Assembly: GCA_029240815.1 (NCBI GenBank)
Contig: JARDZO010000036.1
Span: forward strand, 1-29,661
Length of the DNA stretch: 29,661 nucleotides
Origin: Brevibacillus sp.
GTDB lineage: Bacteria > Bacillota > Bacilli > Brevibacillales > Brevibacillaceae
Direction of reading: 5' to 3'
Shown here: positions 22,336-29,620 of the stretch, one piece after another
How the letters are laid out: each line of letters starts with the position of its first letter
How positions within the stretch are numbered: position 1 is the first letter of the stretch
Notes under the pieces: model-generated
What the model saw: the letters and a program-made list of their open reading frames with translations, nothing else
What the model was told of the DNA's origin: nothing
Databases searched by the model: none
Position numbers and translations under genes: made by a program

Positions 22336-23475
22336 ATGTCGCTTACCGATCAGTTTTGGAATGCTTCCTTTGAAGAAGTAAGGCTGGGATTTTCGGAACG
22401 AGAGCATGACTATATCTGTTTGCTCTGTGGTGAGACGGTTGAAAAAGGGATCATTTACCCTGTTGATGGATTTCTCTATGATGCTGGGAAATATATGAGT
22501 CACCACATTGAGGCTGCACATGGCTCAGTGTTTGAGCATCTGAGTCAGTTGGATAAACGGATTACAGGCTTGTCCGATCATCAAAATAGCCTCATGCGCC
22601 TTTTTTACCAAGGCATGAGTGATCAAGATGTGCAAAAGGAACTGGGTATCGGGAGCGCGTCCACGATCCGCAACCATCGTTTTGCGTTAAAGGAAAAAGA
22701 GCGTCAAGCCAAGGTGTTTCTTGTGATGATGGAGCTCATGAAAGGGACGGGCAAGAAGGCTTCGCATGCTGCTTCTGCTCCTTCTGCGTCCGGCAATAAG
22801 CGAGAAGCCGAACTAACCACGACACCTAAAGAATATGCCGAAATCATACAGAAATATTTCCCTGATGGTACGCTTGGCCCATTGAATACCTTTCCACGTA
22901 AGCACAAGCATCGCTTGGTGGTACTCGAGAAGATCGCCGAACGATTTGATCCTGCAAAGGTTTACAGTGAGAAAGAAGTCAACGCCATTCTGGAAGTCAT
23001 TTTTGAAGAAGATTACGTAACCATTCGGAGATACTTGATTGATTATTCTTTATTGGATCGAAACCCGGATGGGAGCCAGTACTGGGTAAAAAACAACGGA
23101 GAGGAGCCGGAGAAGCAAATGAATCGAAAACAAGAGCTCAAGCAAATGTATAAGGAAGCGAAGACAGAAGCGGGCGTCTACCAGATCCGAAATACGCAAA
23201 ACGGAAAAGTCTGGATCGATGGTACGATGAACCTGAAGACGATGAATGGGAAGCAGTTTATGCTTAAGCATGGATCCCATACGAGCAAGGACTTGCAAAG
23301 CGAATGGGATCAGTACGGAGAGGACGCGTTTGTATTTGAAGTGCTGGAAGTTCTGGAGAAAAAGAACGAGCCTTACTTCGATGCGGCAGATGCCTTGGAA
23401 AAACTAGAAAACAAGTGGCTCGACAAGCTTCAGCCTTATGGAGACAAAGGCTACAACGAGATGAAAAAGCAGTAA
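22336..23475 (+). CDS. Zinc-finger / HTH / DUF2087 / GIY-YIG-like protein
   Basis: A 379-residue multidomain protein, probably a DNA-binding regulator. In order: a Cys2-His2-like metal site at 28-62 (CLLC, then HH at 56-57 and H62); a LuxR-like helix-turn-helix at about 78-118 (LSDHQNSLMRLFYQGMSDQD, LGIGSASTIRNHRF); a disordered Ala/Ser linker at 140-160; DUF2087 at about 186-252 (FPRKHKHRLVVLEKIAERF, then IRRYLIDYSLLDR); and a GIY-YIG-like domain at about 279-370 (GVYQIRNTQNGKVWIDGT, WDQYGEDAFVFEVLE). In this last domain YIG reads WID and the catalytic Arg is not seen, so nuclease activity is doubtful. ATG 22336 has only a weak ribosome binding site. The repeat-bearing promoter suggests autoregulation. 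Confidence 0.8.
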   Translation: MSLTDQFWNASFEEVRLGFSEREHDYICLLCGETVEKGIIYPVDGFLYDAGKYMSHHIEAAHGSVFEHLSQLDKRITGLSDHQNSLMRLFYQGMSDQDVQKELGIGSASTIRNHRFALKEKERQAKVFLVMMELMKGTGKKASHAASAPSASGNKREAELTTTPKEYAEIIQKYFPDGTLGPLNTFPRKHKHRLVVLEKIAERFDPAKVYSEKEVNAILEVIFEEDYVTIRRYLIDYSLLDRNPDGSQYWVKNNGEEPEKQMNRKQELKQMYKEAKTEAGVYQIRNTQNGKVWIDGTMNLKTMNGKQFMLKHGSHTSKDLQSEWDQYGEDAFVFEVLEVLEKKNEPYFDAADALEKLENKWLDKLQPYGDKGYNEMKKQ

Positions 23476-23478
23476 CTG

Positions 23479-23493
23479 CTGCCACGGTGGCAG
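23479..23493. terminator. Tight stem-loop between convergent genes
   Basis: CTGCCAC and GTGGCAG form a perfect short palindrome just after the stop of the DUF2087 gene. There is no T-run, so it is a weak terminator candidate at best. The rest of the gap to 23560 shows nothing. Confidence 0.35.
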
Positions 23494-23559
23494 TCAGATG
23501 GTCGAGAAAGTGGCAGGCATGTATCCTTGGGATTTATTGCTCCGCTGAAATCACATCCA

Positions 23560-23865
23560 TCAGTCCAGCAATTGAAAACGCTCAAGCTGTTCCCACAATC
23601 CTGCCTTCATCAAGATTTCCTTTTGTTTGGAACCAATCAGGTCGAAGTGAGGAAAAGGCGGGCGATCATGGATGTACGCTGGATTCAATCCGTTTGCCAA
23701 GCACCAATCCACGAGTATGGTGCGGTTTGCACAGCCTACCTTTGTGACTGTTTTTGCACCAGGAAAGCGAGGGTCGAGCCAATAATGAGTCAGATAGGCG
23801 ATTTCCTCCCTCGTCACCGCTTGCTTCCATTGATTCAATTCTTCTCGGGTAATTCCAAAAGCCAC
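23560..23865 (-). CDS. Short conserved protein, YneQ-like
   Basis: A 101-residue cytoplasmic protein starting at GTG 23865, preceded by AAGGATGA on the minus strand. The sequence opens MAFGITREELNQWKQAV, continues with EIAYLTHYWLDPRFPGAKTV and TKVGCANRTILVDWCLANGL, and ends with FPHFDLIGSKQKEILMKAGL and WEQLERF. From memory it resembles the small YneQ-type proteins of Bacillus, whose function is not known; this could not be searched. It has two Cys, many Trp, and no membrane segment. A consensus -10 box lies upstream (23911-23916). It is convergent with the DUF2087 gene and separate from gerQ. Confidence 0.8.
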   Translation of the reverse strand: MAFGITREELNQWKQAVTREEIAYLTHYWLDPRFPGAKTVTKVGCANRTILVDWCLANGLNPAYIHDRPPFPHFDLIGSKQKEILMKAGLWEQLERFQLLD

Positions 23866-23910
23866 GGGCGTTCATCCTTTTTTGTCTTTGTTCGTCCTTT
23901 GATTCTTTCC

Positions 23911-23919
23911 ATTATAGCA
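23911..23919 (-). promoter_or_regulatory. Extended -10 promoter of the YneQ-like gene
   Basis: Read on the minus strand: TGCTATAAT, a perfect -10 box with the TGn extension, about 45 bases before the GTG start. The -35 region falls inside the gerQ terminator and is poor. Confidence 0.6.
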
Positions 23920-23925
23920 GAACAC

Positions 23926-23972
23926 AAAAAGACAGACTTCCTGTAGCATCGATGCGGGAAGTCTGTCTTTTT
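23926..23972 (-). terminator. Bidirectional terminator after gerQ
   Basis: AAAAAGACAGACTTCC and its exact reverse complement GGAAGTCTGTCTTTTT form a 16-bp perfect stem with a 15-nt loop. It ends the cwlJ-gerQ transcript 8 bases after the gerQ stop. Confidence 0.92.
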
Positions 23973-23980
23973 GAATCAGT

Positions 23981-24415
23981 TTACCGAATACCTGGAGGAA
24001 GAGGCGGTGCAACATAGTTCAACTCTTCATCCGCTGTGATGTAGTCCGTGTTGACCATGAGCAGCAAGTAGCGTTTTCCAGTTTGTGGATCGCTCAGGAT
24101 GATGTGATCGCGTCCGGCTGTTTCCAGTACCCCACGGAAAATCTTTGCATTCCATTGGCTGTTGTTTTCAAATGTTTGATACACCGTGATGACTTTGCCG
24201 CGATTCAGGCGCAAAATATTTTCGATGTAAGACTCCTCGACGACCTGGCCGGGTGTGAATGGGATCCCAGGAATAGGAGAACCGCTTGGTTGCATAGGAA
24301 CCAATTGAGGCTGTTGTTGCTGTGGATAGCCATATGGCATTTGAGGCGATTGATACATGTCGTATCCGTATTGTTGTTGTTGAGGATACTGAGGGAAAGG
24401 CATTTGTTGACTCAT
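23981..24415 (-). CDS. gerQ: Spore coat/germination protein GerQ
   Basis: A 144-residue coat protein needed to hold the hydrolase CwlJ in the spore coat. The conserved part is residues 58-137: VVEESYIENILRLNRGKVIT, EWNAK-like QWNAKIFRGVLETAGRDHII, then LSDPQTGKRYLLLMVNTDYI. The first 57 residues are a Pro/Gln/Tyr/Met-rich tail (PQYPQQQQYGYDMYQ, PYGYPQQQQPQ) with no lysine at all; the first Lys is K74. In B. subtilis the transglutaminase Tgl cross-links GerQ through lysines at its extreme N-terminus, so this form must differ. AAAGGAG lies 10 bases before the ATG. It follows cwlJ by 29 bases, the known operon order. Confidence 0.93.
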   Translation of the reverse strand: MSQQMPFPQYPQQQQYGYDMYQSPQMPYGYPQQQQPQLVPMQPSGSPIPGIPFTPGQVVEESYIENILRLNRGKVITVYQTFENNSQWNAKIFRGVLETAGRDHIILSDPQTGKRYLLLMVNTDYITADEELNYVAPPLPPGIR

Positions 24416-24444
24416 GATGAACTCGCTCCTTTATCTGTCCTTCT

Positions 24445-24867
24445 CTAGTAAACGCGCGGGCAATCTGCCGGTGTCGGAACGAAGAAGCAGTGCGCTTTAT
24501 ATCGTCCGGAATTCCGTTGGTCCCACCAAGTTGGCGGACAGCTGCCTGTTGGTCGATAAAACCACAAAGCGTTTGAAGCAGGATGTGTCCTTTCACCATT
24601 AATCGTACGTTGGGCTAGACGTTTCTCCCGATCCCTGGAGCGCTGATAAAAATACGGTTTTTGCACGGCTTCATAGCCACCCGGAGACTGGTACACCATG
24701 TCTCTCATTGATCGAATGTTTTTAAAGTCCAGGCAGTTTGAAAGAATTCGGTTCACACCGACATTGCCGACCATCAGCATACCGAGCTCGCCTTCGCCCT
24801 CCGCTTCAGCGCGCATTAATCGAGCCAGCATATCTACGTCATTAGAGTTCGTTTTGATTACGGCCAT
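24445..24867 (-). CDS. cwlJ: Spore cortex-lytic hydrolase CwlJ
   Basis: A 140-residue SleB/CwlJ-family hydrolase that breaks the spore cortex during germination, in B. subtilis when triggered by calcium-dipicolinate. It opens MAVIKTNSNDVDMLARLMRA with the catalytic Glu in RAEAEGEGELGMLMVGNVGVN (E21). SPGGYEAVQKPYFYQ and HPASNALWFYRP are family marks. There is no signal peptide and no peptidoglycan-binding domain, as expected for CwlJ rather than SleB. A strong GGAGGAGGTG precedes the ATG. The gap upstream (24888-24920, minus strand) holds CATATATT, a loose match to mother-cell sigma-E/K -10 boxes; the -35 is unclear. Confidence 0.94.
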   Translation of the reverse strand: MAVIKTNSNDVDMLARLMRAEAEGEGELGMLMVGNVGVNRILSNCLDFKNIRSMRDMVYQSPGGYEAVQKPYFYQRSRDREKRLAQRTINGERTHPASNALWFYRPTGSCPPTWWDQRNSGRYKAHCFFVPTPADCPRVY

Positions 24868-25035
24868 TGCTTCACCTCCTCCAAAAACTCACAATTACAA
24901 TATATGGGCGCACCTGCAATCGGTGATTAGCGGAAATAATTTTTCTCTTGGCTTGTCGAGTTCTGTCAGAATGAAGCGTATTTTATCAAATAATAATAAT
25001 ATGGAAAAAATAAGAAAAAAGCACTATGTCTCAAC

Positions 25036-25063
25036 TTGTCCGCACGTAGTAAATTTGTATTAG
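25036..25063 (+). promoter_or_regulatory. Candidate promoter of the M28 peptidase
   Basis: TTGTCC (25036-25041), a 16-nt spacer and TATTAG (25058-25063) are placed about 33 bases before the TTG start. A CodY-like 15-mer (11 of 15 matches) lies at 25068-25082, just after it. Confidence 0.4.
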
Positions 25064-25096
25064 TCAAACAATTCAGAAAAATAGGAGGGAAATACC

Positions 25097-27226
25097 TTGA
25101 ATCAAAAGAAAGATCGACCCGCTTCAAAAGGGAGACGAGCCCCCTTTCTTTTCCGCGTTTCTGTGCTTTCAGCGCTCGCACTGACGGCATTATTGCCTTC
25201 CCAGACGCTGGCTGCTTCCAAATCAGTAGCTGGTTTCTCCCCGGAAAAGGCAGAGTGGCAGCTATCGTTTGAAAAAACGTTTGCCGAGATGGTGAGCAAG
25301 AAGTCGATTGCTCGATTCTCCAAAGAAATGAGTGTGCGCCCCGGAGTAGTAGGAACACCCGGGAATGCGGCAAATGTGAAGTTTGCCGTGGAAGAATTGA
25401 AGAAGGCAGGACTCGATCCGGAAGTAAAGATGTATGATGTGTACATGTCTGTTCCAAAGAAGATCGCCGTTTCCCAGACCTATCCGGAAAAACGCGAGCT
25501 GCAAGTCATGGAGAATCTTCCGAAGGGAACTCCCTACGCAAATGAGGTCATTCCCGGCTACAATGCCTACTCGGCAGCAGGGACGGTAGAAGCGGAAATC
25601 GTCTACGCCAACTACGGCAGACCAGAAGATTTCGCCGAGCTGGAAAAACGGGGTATTTCAGTTAAAGACAAGATCGTCATTACCCGCTACGGTGCCAATT
25701 TCCGCGGTGTCAAGCCTGAACAAGCAGAGAAGCGCGGGGCAATTGGGATGCTCATTTACAGTGATCCGGCTGACGATGGGTATACAAAAGGAATCGTGTA
25801 TCCGGAAGGTCCATGGAGACCAGATGATGCGATTCAACGAGGAAGCATTTTGTACATATTCCGCTATCCTGGTGATCCGTTGACGCCTGGAGAAGCGTCC
25901 GTTCCGGAAACAAAACGACTTGATCCGTCCGAGGCGGTGTCACTCCCGCAAATCCCGACTACACCTCTTTCCTATGGAGAAGCCCGACCCTTGCTCGAAG
26001 CGATGCAAGGAGAAGATGCACCTGCTGCTTGGCAGGGGGGACTTCCATTTACGTACAAGATCGGACCAGGAGCAACAAAAGTGCGGATCGCTCTGGACAT
26101 TGATTACAAGAATCAGCCTGTCAACGACGTGATCGTCCGTATTCCAGGGGCAAAGCATCCTGAGCAAGCAGTGGTGATCGGTGCACACCGGGATACATGG
26201 GCATATGGCACAGGTGACAACACATCGGGTTGGACGACGACGTTGGAAATCGCTCGAGTGTTGGGGGAAATGGTGAAGAAAGGGTGGCAGCCAGATCGCA
26301 CGATTGTACTGGCAGGCTGGGACGGCGAGGAATACGGCTTGCTCGGATCTGTAGAGTGGGCAGAGGAGCATCGGAAGGAACTGACAGAAAACGCCGTGGC
26401 CTACATCAATATGGATGGAACAGGCGGGCAGTTCTTCGGGGCATCCGCTGTCCCATCAGTGAAGCAACTGATCTATGATGTCACCAAAGAAGTGACAGAG
26501 CCTCGAAGCGGAACCTCTATCTATGATGACTGGTATGTGAGGGAAGGACGTAAAGACCCATCCATCGGCAAACTCGGCAGTGGTTCCGACTATACGCCAT
26601 TTATCCAGCACTTGGGTGTGCCGTCGCTGGATATGGGATTTGGAGTCGCAGGAGGCCTTTACCACAGTGCCTACGACAATCTGGATTTGATGGAACGCTT
26701 CATTGACCCTGGCTATGAGCATCAGGCAGCAGGCTCACAGCTGGTAGGGATTACTGCTCTTCGCTTGGCAAATGCGGATGCGCTTCCGTTCCAATACTCC
26801 GCCTATGCTGCTGACGTTGTGAGCATGCTGGATGAGGTTGCGGCCAAGGGAACACTAGGTGTCGACTTCTCCTCTGTCATAGCCCAGGCACGTACATGGC
26901 AAGCTTCCTCCAAAAAGCTGGAGGAGCTGGCAGCCAAGATGATTTCAGATGGAGTGACGGATGCAGAACGCAGCCAGTTGGAAAAAATAAACGCTGCGAT
27001 GATGCAGCAAGAGCGAGATTTGATCGTTTCGGAAGGTCTTCCCAGCCGCCCGTGGTACAAACATCAGATTTGGGCGCCAGGTTTGACGACAGGCTACGCG
27101 GCACAACCATTGCCAGCTATCGCAGAAGCCCTGCAAGCCAATGATGCGACAGCTCTGCAGCAGGCAGTAGAGCGACTGAGCGCCGTATTGAAAAAAGCGA
27201 CAGAAACAGCCAATGCTGCAAAGTAA
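25097..27226 (+). CDS. Secreted M28 metallopeptidase of glutamate carboxypeptidase II type
   Basis: A 709-residue zinc exopeptidase, by architecture a bacterial relative of GCPII/PSMA, which cuts C-terminal residues from small peptides. It has a basic N-region and hydrophobic core (14-40) ending TLAA, a Sec signal. The inserted PA domain covers about 120-330. The M28 core holds the di-zinc site: H364 and D374 (AHRDTWAYGTGDNTSG), general base E411 and ligand E412 (WDGEEYGLLGS), D440 (INMDGT), H523 (YHSAYD). A helical dimerisation domain of the transferrin-receptor type fills about 580-705. All ligands are intact. It starts at TTG 25097, seven bases after AGGAGGG. No cell-wall anchor is seen. 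Single gene with terminator. The real substrate is unknown. Confidence 0.9.
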   Translation: MNQKKDRPASKGRRAPFLFRVSVLSALALTALLPSQTLAASKSVAGFSPEKAEWQLSFEKTFAEMVSKKSIARFSKEMSVRPGVVGTPGNAANVKFAVEELKKAGLDPEVKMYDVYMSVPKKIAVSQTYPEKRELQVMENLPKGTPYANEVIPGYNAYSAAGTVEAEIVYANYGRPEDFAELEKRGISVKDKIVITRYGANFRGVKPEQAEKRGAIGMLIYSDPADDGYTKGIVYPEGPWRPDDAIQRGSILYIFRYPGDPLTPGEASVPETKRLDPSEAVSLPQIPTTPLSYGEARPLLEAMQGEDAPAAWQGGLPFTYKIGPGATKVRIALDIDYKNQPVNDVIVRIPGAKHPEQAVVIGAHRDTWAYGTGDNTSGWTTTLEIARVLGEMVKKGWQPDRTIVLAGWDGEEYGLLGSVEWAEEHRKELTENAVAYINMDGTGGQFFGASAVPSVKQLIYDVTKEVTEPRSGTSIYDDWYVREGRKDPSIGKLGSGSDYTPFIQHLGVPSLDMGFGVAGGLYHSAYDNLDLMERFIDPGYEHQAAGSQLVGITALRLANADALPFQYSAYAADVVSMLDEVAAKGTLGVDFSSVIAQARTWQASSKKLEELAAKMISDGVTDAERSQLEKINAAMMQQERDLIVSEGLPSRPWYKHQIWAPGLTTGYAAQPLPAIAEALQANDATALQQAVERLSAVLKKATETANAAK

Positions 27227-27239
27227 ATCTAAGTTCATG

Positions 27240-27285
27240 AAAAAAGCGTCCATCAGCCAAATGAAACGGCTTGGACGCTTTTTCT
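27240..27285. terminator. Bidirectional terminator
   Basis: AAAAAAGCGTCCA (27240-27252) pairs with TGGACGCTTTTT (27272-27283). A/T runs on both sides serve the M28 gene on the plus strand and the VTT/DedA gene on the minus strand. Confidence 0.9.
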
Positions 27286-27314
27286 TTCTGCGCTTGTGCG
27301 ACTTTCTCATCTGC

Positions 27315-27881
27315 TTACGAATACCGTTTCCTGCGCTTATTCCAGACGAACCAGGCGATAGCAACCAAGGCCCCAATCCCTAAAATCGTTAGCTCCAAAT
27401 ATTCATCCAGGAGTACTTTTGCATGCTTTCCGTAAAAATGAAACAGAGTGCCGATTAGGAAAAATTTCAATCCTCGACCAATGATGGCGAAGAGCATCAA
27501 TTTTGTCAGCGAGTAGTTGAATACGCCACTCAACACCGTAAACACCTTGAAGGGGATGGGCGTAAAAGCGCCGATCAGAACGGCTGCATCTCCGTTTTTA
27601 GCAAACTGCTCGGTCGCGAGAGTCGTCCATTTGGCAGGCAGCAGTTTTTGCAAAAGGGGTTTCCCCAGCCATTTCCCCAGCATGAATCCGATGGGGGCAC
27701 CGAGAATAGAAGCGGTAAAAGCAACAGTCGCAAAACGCAATGCAGAGCCTGGGTCGAGCAAACTCATCGCAATTTGCATGAAAAAAGGTGGAATTGGACT
27801 GATGAACGAGTCCAAAAATGCCATTCCGAAGAGTCCCCATATTCCGTAATTCATAAAAAGTTGCGTAATTTGTTCAAGCAT
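27315..27881 (-). CDS. VTT-domain (YqaA/DedA-like) membrane protein
   Basis: A membrane protein of 188 residues with the VTT (SNARE-associated/DedA) fold, linked to membrane lipid handling in relatives. Signs are the first segment MNYGIWGLFGMAFLDSFISP with re-entrant PIPP, the second GAPIGFMLGKWLGK, and the re-entrant FTPIPFKVFTVLSGVF with TPIPFK, the pattern of the short YqaA branch rather than full DedA (TPGPR-like). C-terminal helix then WNKRRKRYS, a positive cytoplasmic end. I chose the ATG at 27881; the ATG at 27887 directly abuts the AAGGAG site, while 27881 has a 6-base spacing. Upstream on the same strand is TATAAT (about 27915-27920). Single gene. Confidence 0.85.
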   Translation of the reverse strand: MLEQITQLFMNYGIWGLFGMAFLDSFISPIPPFFMQIAMSLLDPGSALRFATVAFTASILGAPIGFMLGKWLGKPLLQKLLPAKWTTLATEQFAKNGDAAVLIGAFTPIPFKVFTVLSGVFNYSLTKLMLFAIIGRGLKFFLIGTLFHFYGKHAKVLLDEYLELTILGIGALVAIAWFVWNKRRKRYS

Positions 27882-28057
27882 GGGCATCTCCTTACGAATT
27901 TTCCTTTTCCAGCAATTATACAGGAAAGATTCTGGTTTCTGTAGTTAAGATATGTCTGTTTGTCCAAACTCAGCACCAGCTACTAGGATGGAAAATTTTC
28001 GGACATACTGTTAGAGATTTTCCAAGTCCGAGTCAAAAAGGAGGCGTAAACACCACG

Positions 28058-28945
28058 ATGCAATCCCATCCGTACGGCGCACACGAAGTGATTGAACTGC
28101 ATGAGGTTTTAAACGGCGCGGTTGACGTGATCAATACCGCCCATCTATACGTCCCATTTATTCGTGATCCAGAGCTGGCGCAAATGGTTCACCACCAGGT
28201 GCAGTTTATGCAAGGAGAGTACAATGGTTTGGTTTACACCGTCCAAGGTCTGGGGGCAGGAGAGCTTTTACCTTATCGTCCGACTCGAACTTTTTCATCG
28301 ACTTCTACTGGGATGTCCCAGCCAACACAAGGGACGCAACCGCATTACGGCGCACAAATCGATGATCGTGACGTGGCTTCGGCTTTACTCGGTATGTACA
28401 AAACAGGGGCAAAGCTCAAGATGGCAGCAGCTCTGGAGGCAGGACATCCCCAAATTCGTGAATTGCTTTTGCATGGGGCGGTCAATTGCGCCCATCAGGC
28501 ACATGAAATGTGGGGATATATGCAGCGCAAAGGGTATTACACCTGGGCTGTAATGCCGGAAGCGACCAATGCCGAATTGCTGCGTGGCTATCAGCCGATA
28601 CGTCACCAGGAGGAGTCAGCTGAGCGTCCGGTGACACCGAGCCCAATGCAGTCGCAGATGATCGAAAAAGGACCGATTTCCACGCATCTCATGGGAGGTG
28701 CAGCGAGTGGAGCCCAAGTAGCTCCATCAGAAAAGCCCTTGACGCCAGTGAATGCCAGTCCTGTTTATTCTCCACCGTCTTACCGACCGGATCATAACGG
28801 AATAATGGAAGATACGTCGATTACAACAGATGCGTTACAGACCCAAGGGATCGAAGCAACAGATACGTTGAACGAGCAAAGCGAGGGGAAACAGACCCGA
28901 AGCCGCAAAAAGAATACGATCTCAGATTCCCTTCTTGGTCAATAA
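28058..28945 (+). CDS. CotF-like spore coat protein
   Basis: A 295-residue protein with two ferritin-like helical parts of the Coat F family. The first, about 8-68, is HEVIELHEVLNGAVDVINTA then LAQMVHHQVQFMQGEYNGLV. The second, about 103-182, is RDVASALLGMYKTGAKLKMA then CAHQAHEMWGYMQRKGYYTW. The pattern of M/Q/H-rich helices ending in GYY is typical of CotF and relatives, which sit in the spore coat. The last 110 residues are Pro/Ser/Thr-rich and look disordered, ending in RSRKKNTISDSLLGQ. AGGAGG precedes the ATG by 13 bases, a long gap, but no other start exists in frame. Probably mother-cell expressed; a loose sigma-E-like CATACTGT lies at 28004-28011. Confidence 0.8.
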   Translation: MQSHPYGAHEVIELHEVLNGAVDVINTAHLYVPFIRDPELAQMVHHQVQFMQGEYNGLVYTVQGLGAGELLPYRPTRTFSSTSTGMSQPTQGTQPHYGAQIDDRDVASALLGMYKTGAKLKMAAALEAGHPQIRELLLHGAVNCAHQAHEMWGYMQRKGYYTWAVMPEATNAELLRGYQPIRHQEESAERPVTPSPMQSQMIEKGPISTHLMGGAASGAQVAPSEKPLTPVNASPVYSPPSYRPDHNGIMEDTSITTDALQTQGIEATDTLNEQSEGKQTRSRKKNTISDSLLGQ

Positions 28946-28959
28946 GTCCTGTTTTATCG

Positions 28960-28989
28960 TTGACGGTAGGAAATAATATCCACTACTAT
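28960..28989 (+). promoter_or_regulatory. Candidate promoter of the 72-residue protein gene
   Basis: TTGACG (28960-28965), an 18-nt spacer and TACTAT (28984-28989) lie about 33 bases before the start codon. Confidence 0.5.
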
Positions 28990-29022
28990 AGAGAGAGGAC
29001 AAACATCATTGGGAGGGGACCC

Positions 29023-29241
29023 ATGAAAACGCTAGGCTCGGGGAAAGTCATTTTTTACGCACCAAATGGTACTAACTTACAGCTGTCTGGAGAAATAGAC
29101 GTTCGAGGTGAACGTGTATCCGTGACGGAAATTATTTACTTCAATGGTCAGCCAAACGGCGCTCGAGAAACGAATCTGCCGCTCGCCCAAACGGTTATTT
29201 ATTGGGACCCGGAAGTATATGAGCAAATCGGTTTTGAATAA
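29023..29241 (+). CDS. Small protein of unknown function
   Basis: A 72-residue protein from ATG 29023, four bases after GGGAGGGG; the longer frame from 28960 would begin inside the promoter. Beta-rich look: GKVIFYAPNGTNLQLSGEID, VSVTEIIYFNGQ, TVIYWDPEVYEQIGFE. It has no Cys, no signal peptide and no membrane segment; it is acidic at the end. It has its own promoter and terminator, which supports a real gene. I do not recognise the family. Confidence 0.65.
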   Translation: MKTLGSGKVIFYAPNGTNLQLSGEIDVRGERVSVTEIIYFNGQPNGARETNLPLAQTVIYWDPEVYEQIGFE

Positions 29242-29259
29242 ACCAAAGGCTGCAAAAGC

Positions 29260-29292
29260 AGACAACCTTGTCATTGGCAGGGTTGTCTTTTT
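29260..29292 (+). terminator. Intrinsic terminator of the small gene
   Basis: AGACAACC (29260-29267) pairs perfectly with GGTTGTCT (29281-29288), followed by T4-G. Confidence 0.85.
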
Positions 29293-29337
29293 GACTGAAT
29301 TAGAAAGTATAAATTCCTTGGAAAAAAAGATGAGCTT

Positions 29338-29620
29338 ATCAACATAGCTGGGGTGGGGAGAAGCAGGTTTCCGATCTACGCTCCGGTCTTTACCCACGGA
29401 ACACAAGCTATCGCTCGCGTTCGGCGGGGCCCCGTTTACACCCCGCCAAGGAAGTATAGACTGTCCGCTCCACAACGATTCACGGGGAAGCGGTAAAGTA
29501 GTAGCCGCTACGCAGTGAACTCAGAGGTACCGCTTCTGGATCCCGTGAATTCGTTGTTCCGCTAAGTAGGGTTACGGAGTCGCTCCGCCTGGAAACCTGC
29601 TTCTCCTGCGAGCTGTTGTG
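29338..29620. repeat. Dispersed noncoding repeat, copy 2 (complete, with inverted ends)
   Basis: About 283 bases. Left end ATCAACATAGCTG then GGAGAAGCAGGTTTCC (29357-29372); right end has the exact reverse complement GGAAACCTGCTTCTCC (29591-29606) followed by an imperfect match to the outer left end (AGCTGTTG against CAACATAGCT). Inside are a hairpin GGCGGGG / CCCCGCC (about 29423-29448), absent from copy 1, and the shared long hairpin, left arm about 29473-29495 and right arm about 29528-29556. It holds no open frame of any quality. The size, inverted ends and place right after a gene's terminator suggest a MITE or other structured, mobilised element. The 41 bases after it hold nothing recognisable. 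Confidence 0.75.

Noticed and set aside
27991..28005. Palindrome GAAAATTTTC before the CotF-like gene as a CodY or operator site
   Set aside because: Only half of the CodY consensus fits (10 of 15) and a coat gene is not an expected target. A 10-bp A/T palindrome is weak evidence.
29526..29554. Cluster of GGTACC, GGATCC and GAATTC resembling a cloning polylinker
   Set aside because: The same sites lie in the right arm of a hairpin whose left arm is its complement, and they occur in both diverged copies of the repeat, so this is genomic sequence and not vector.
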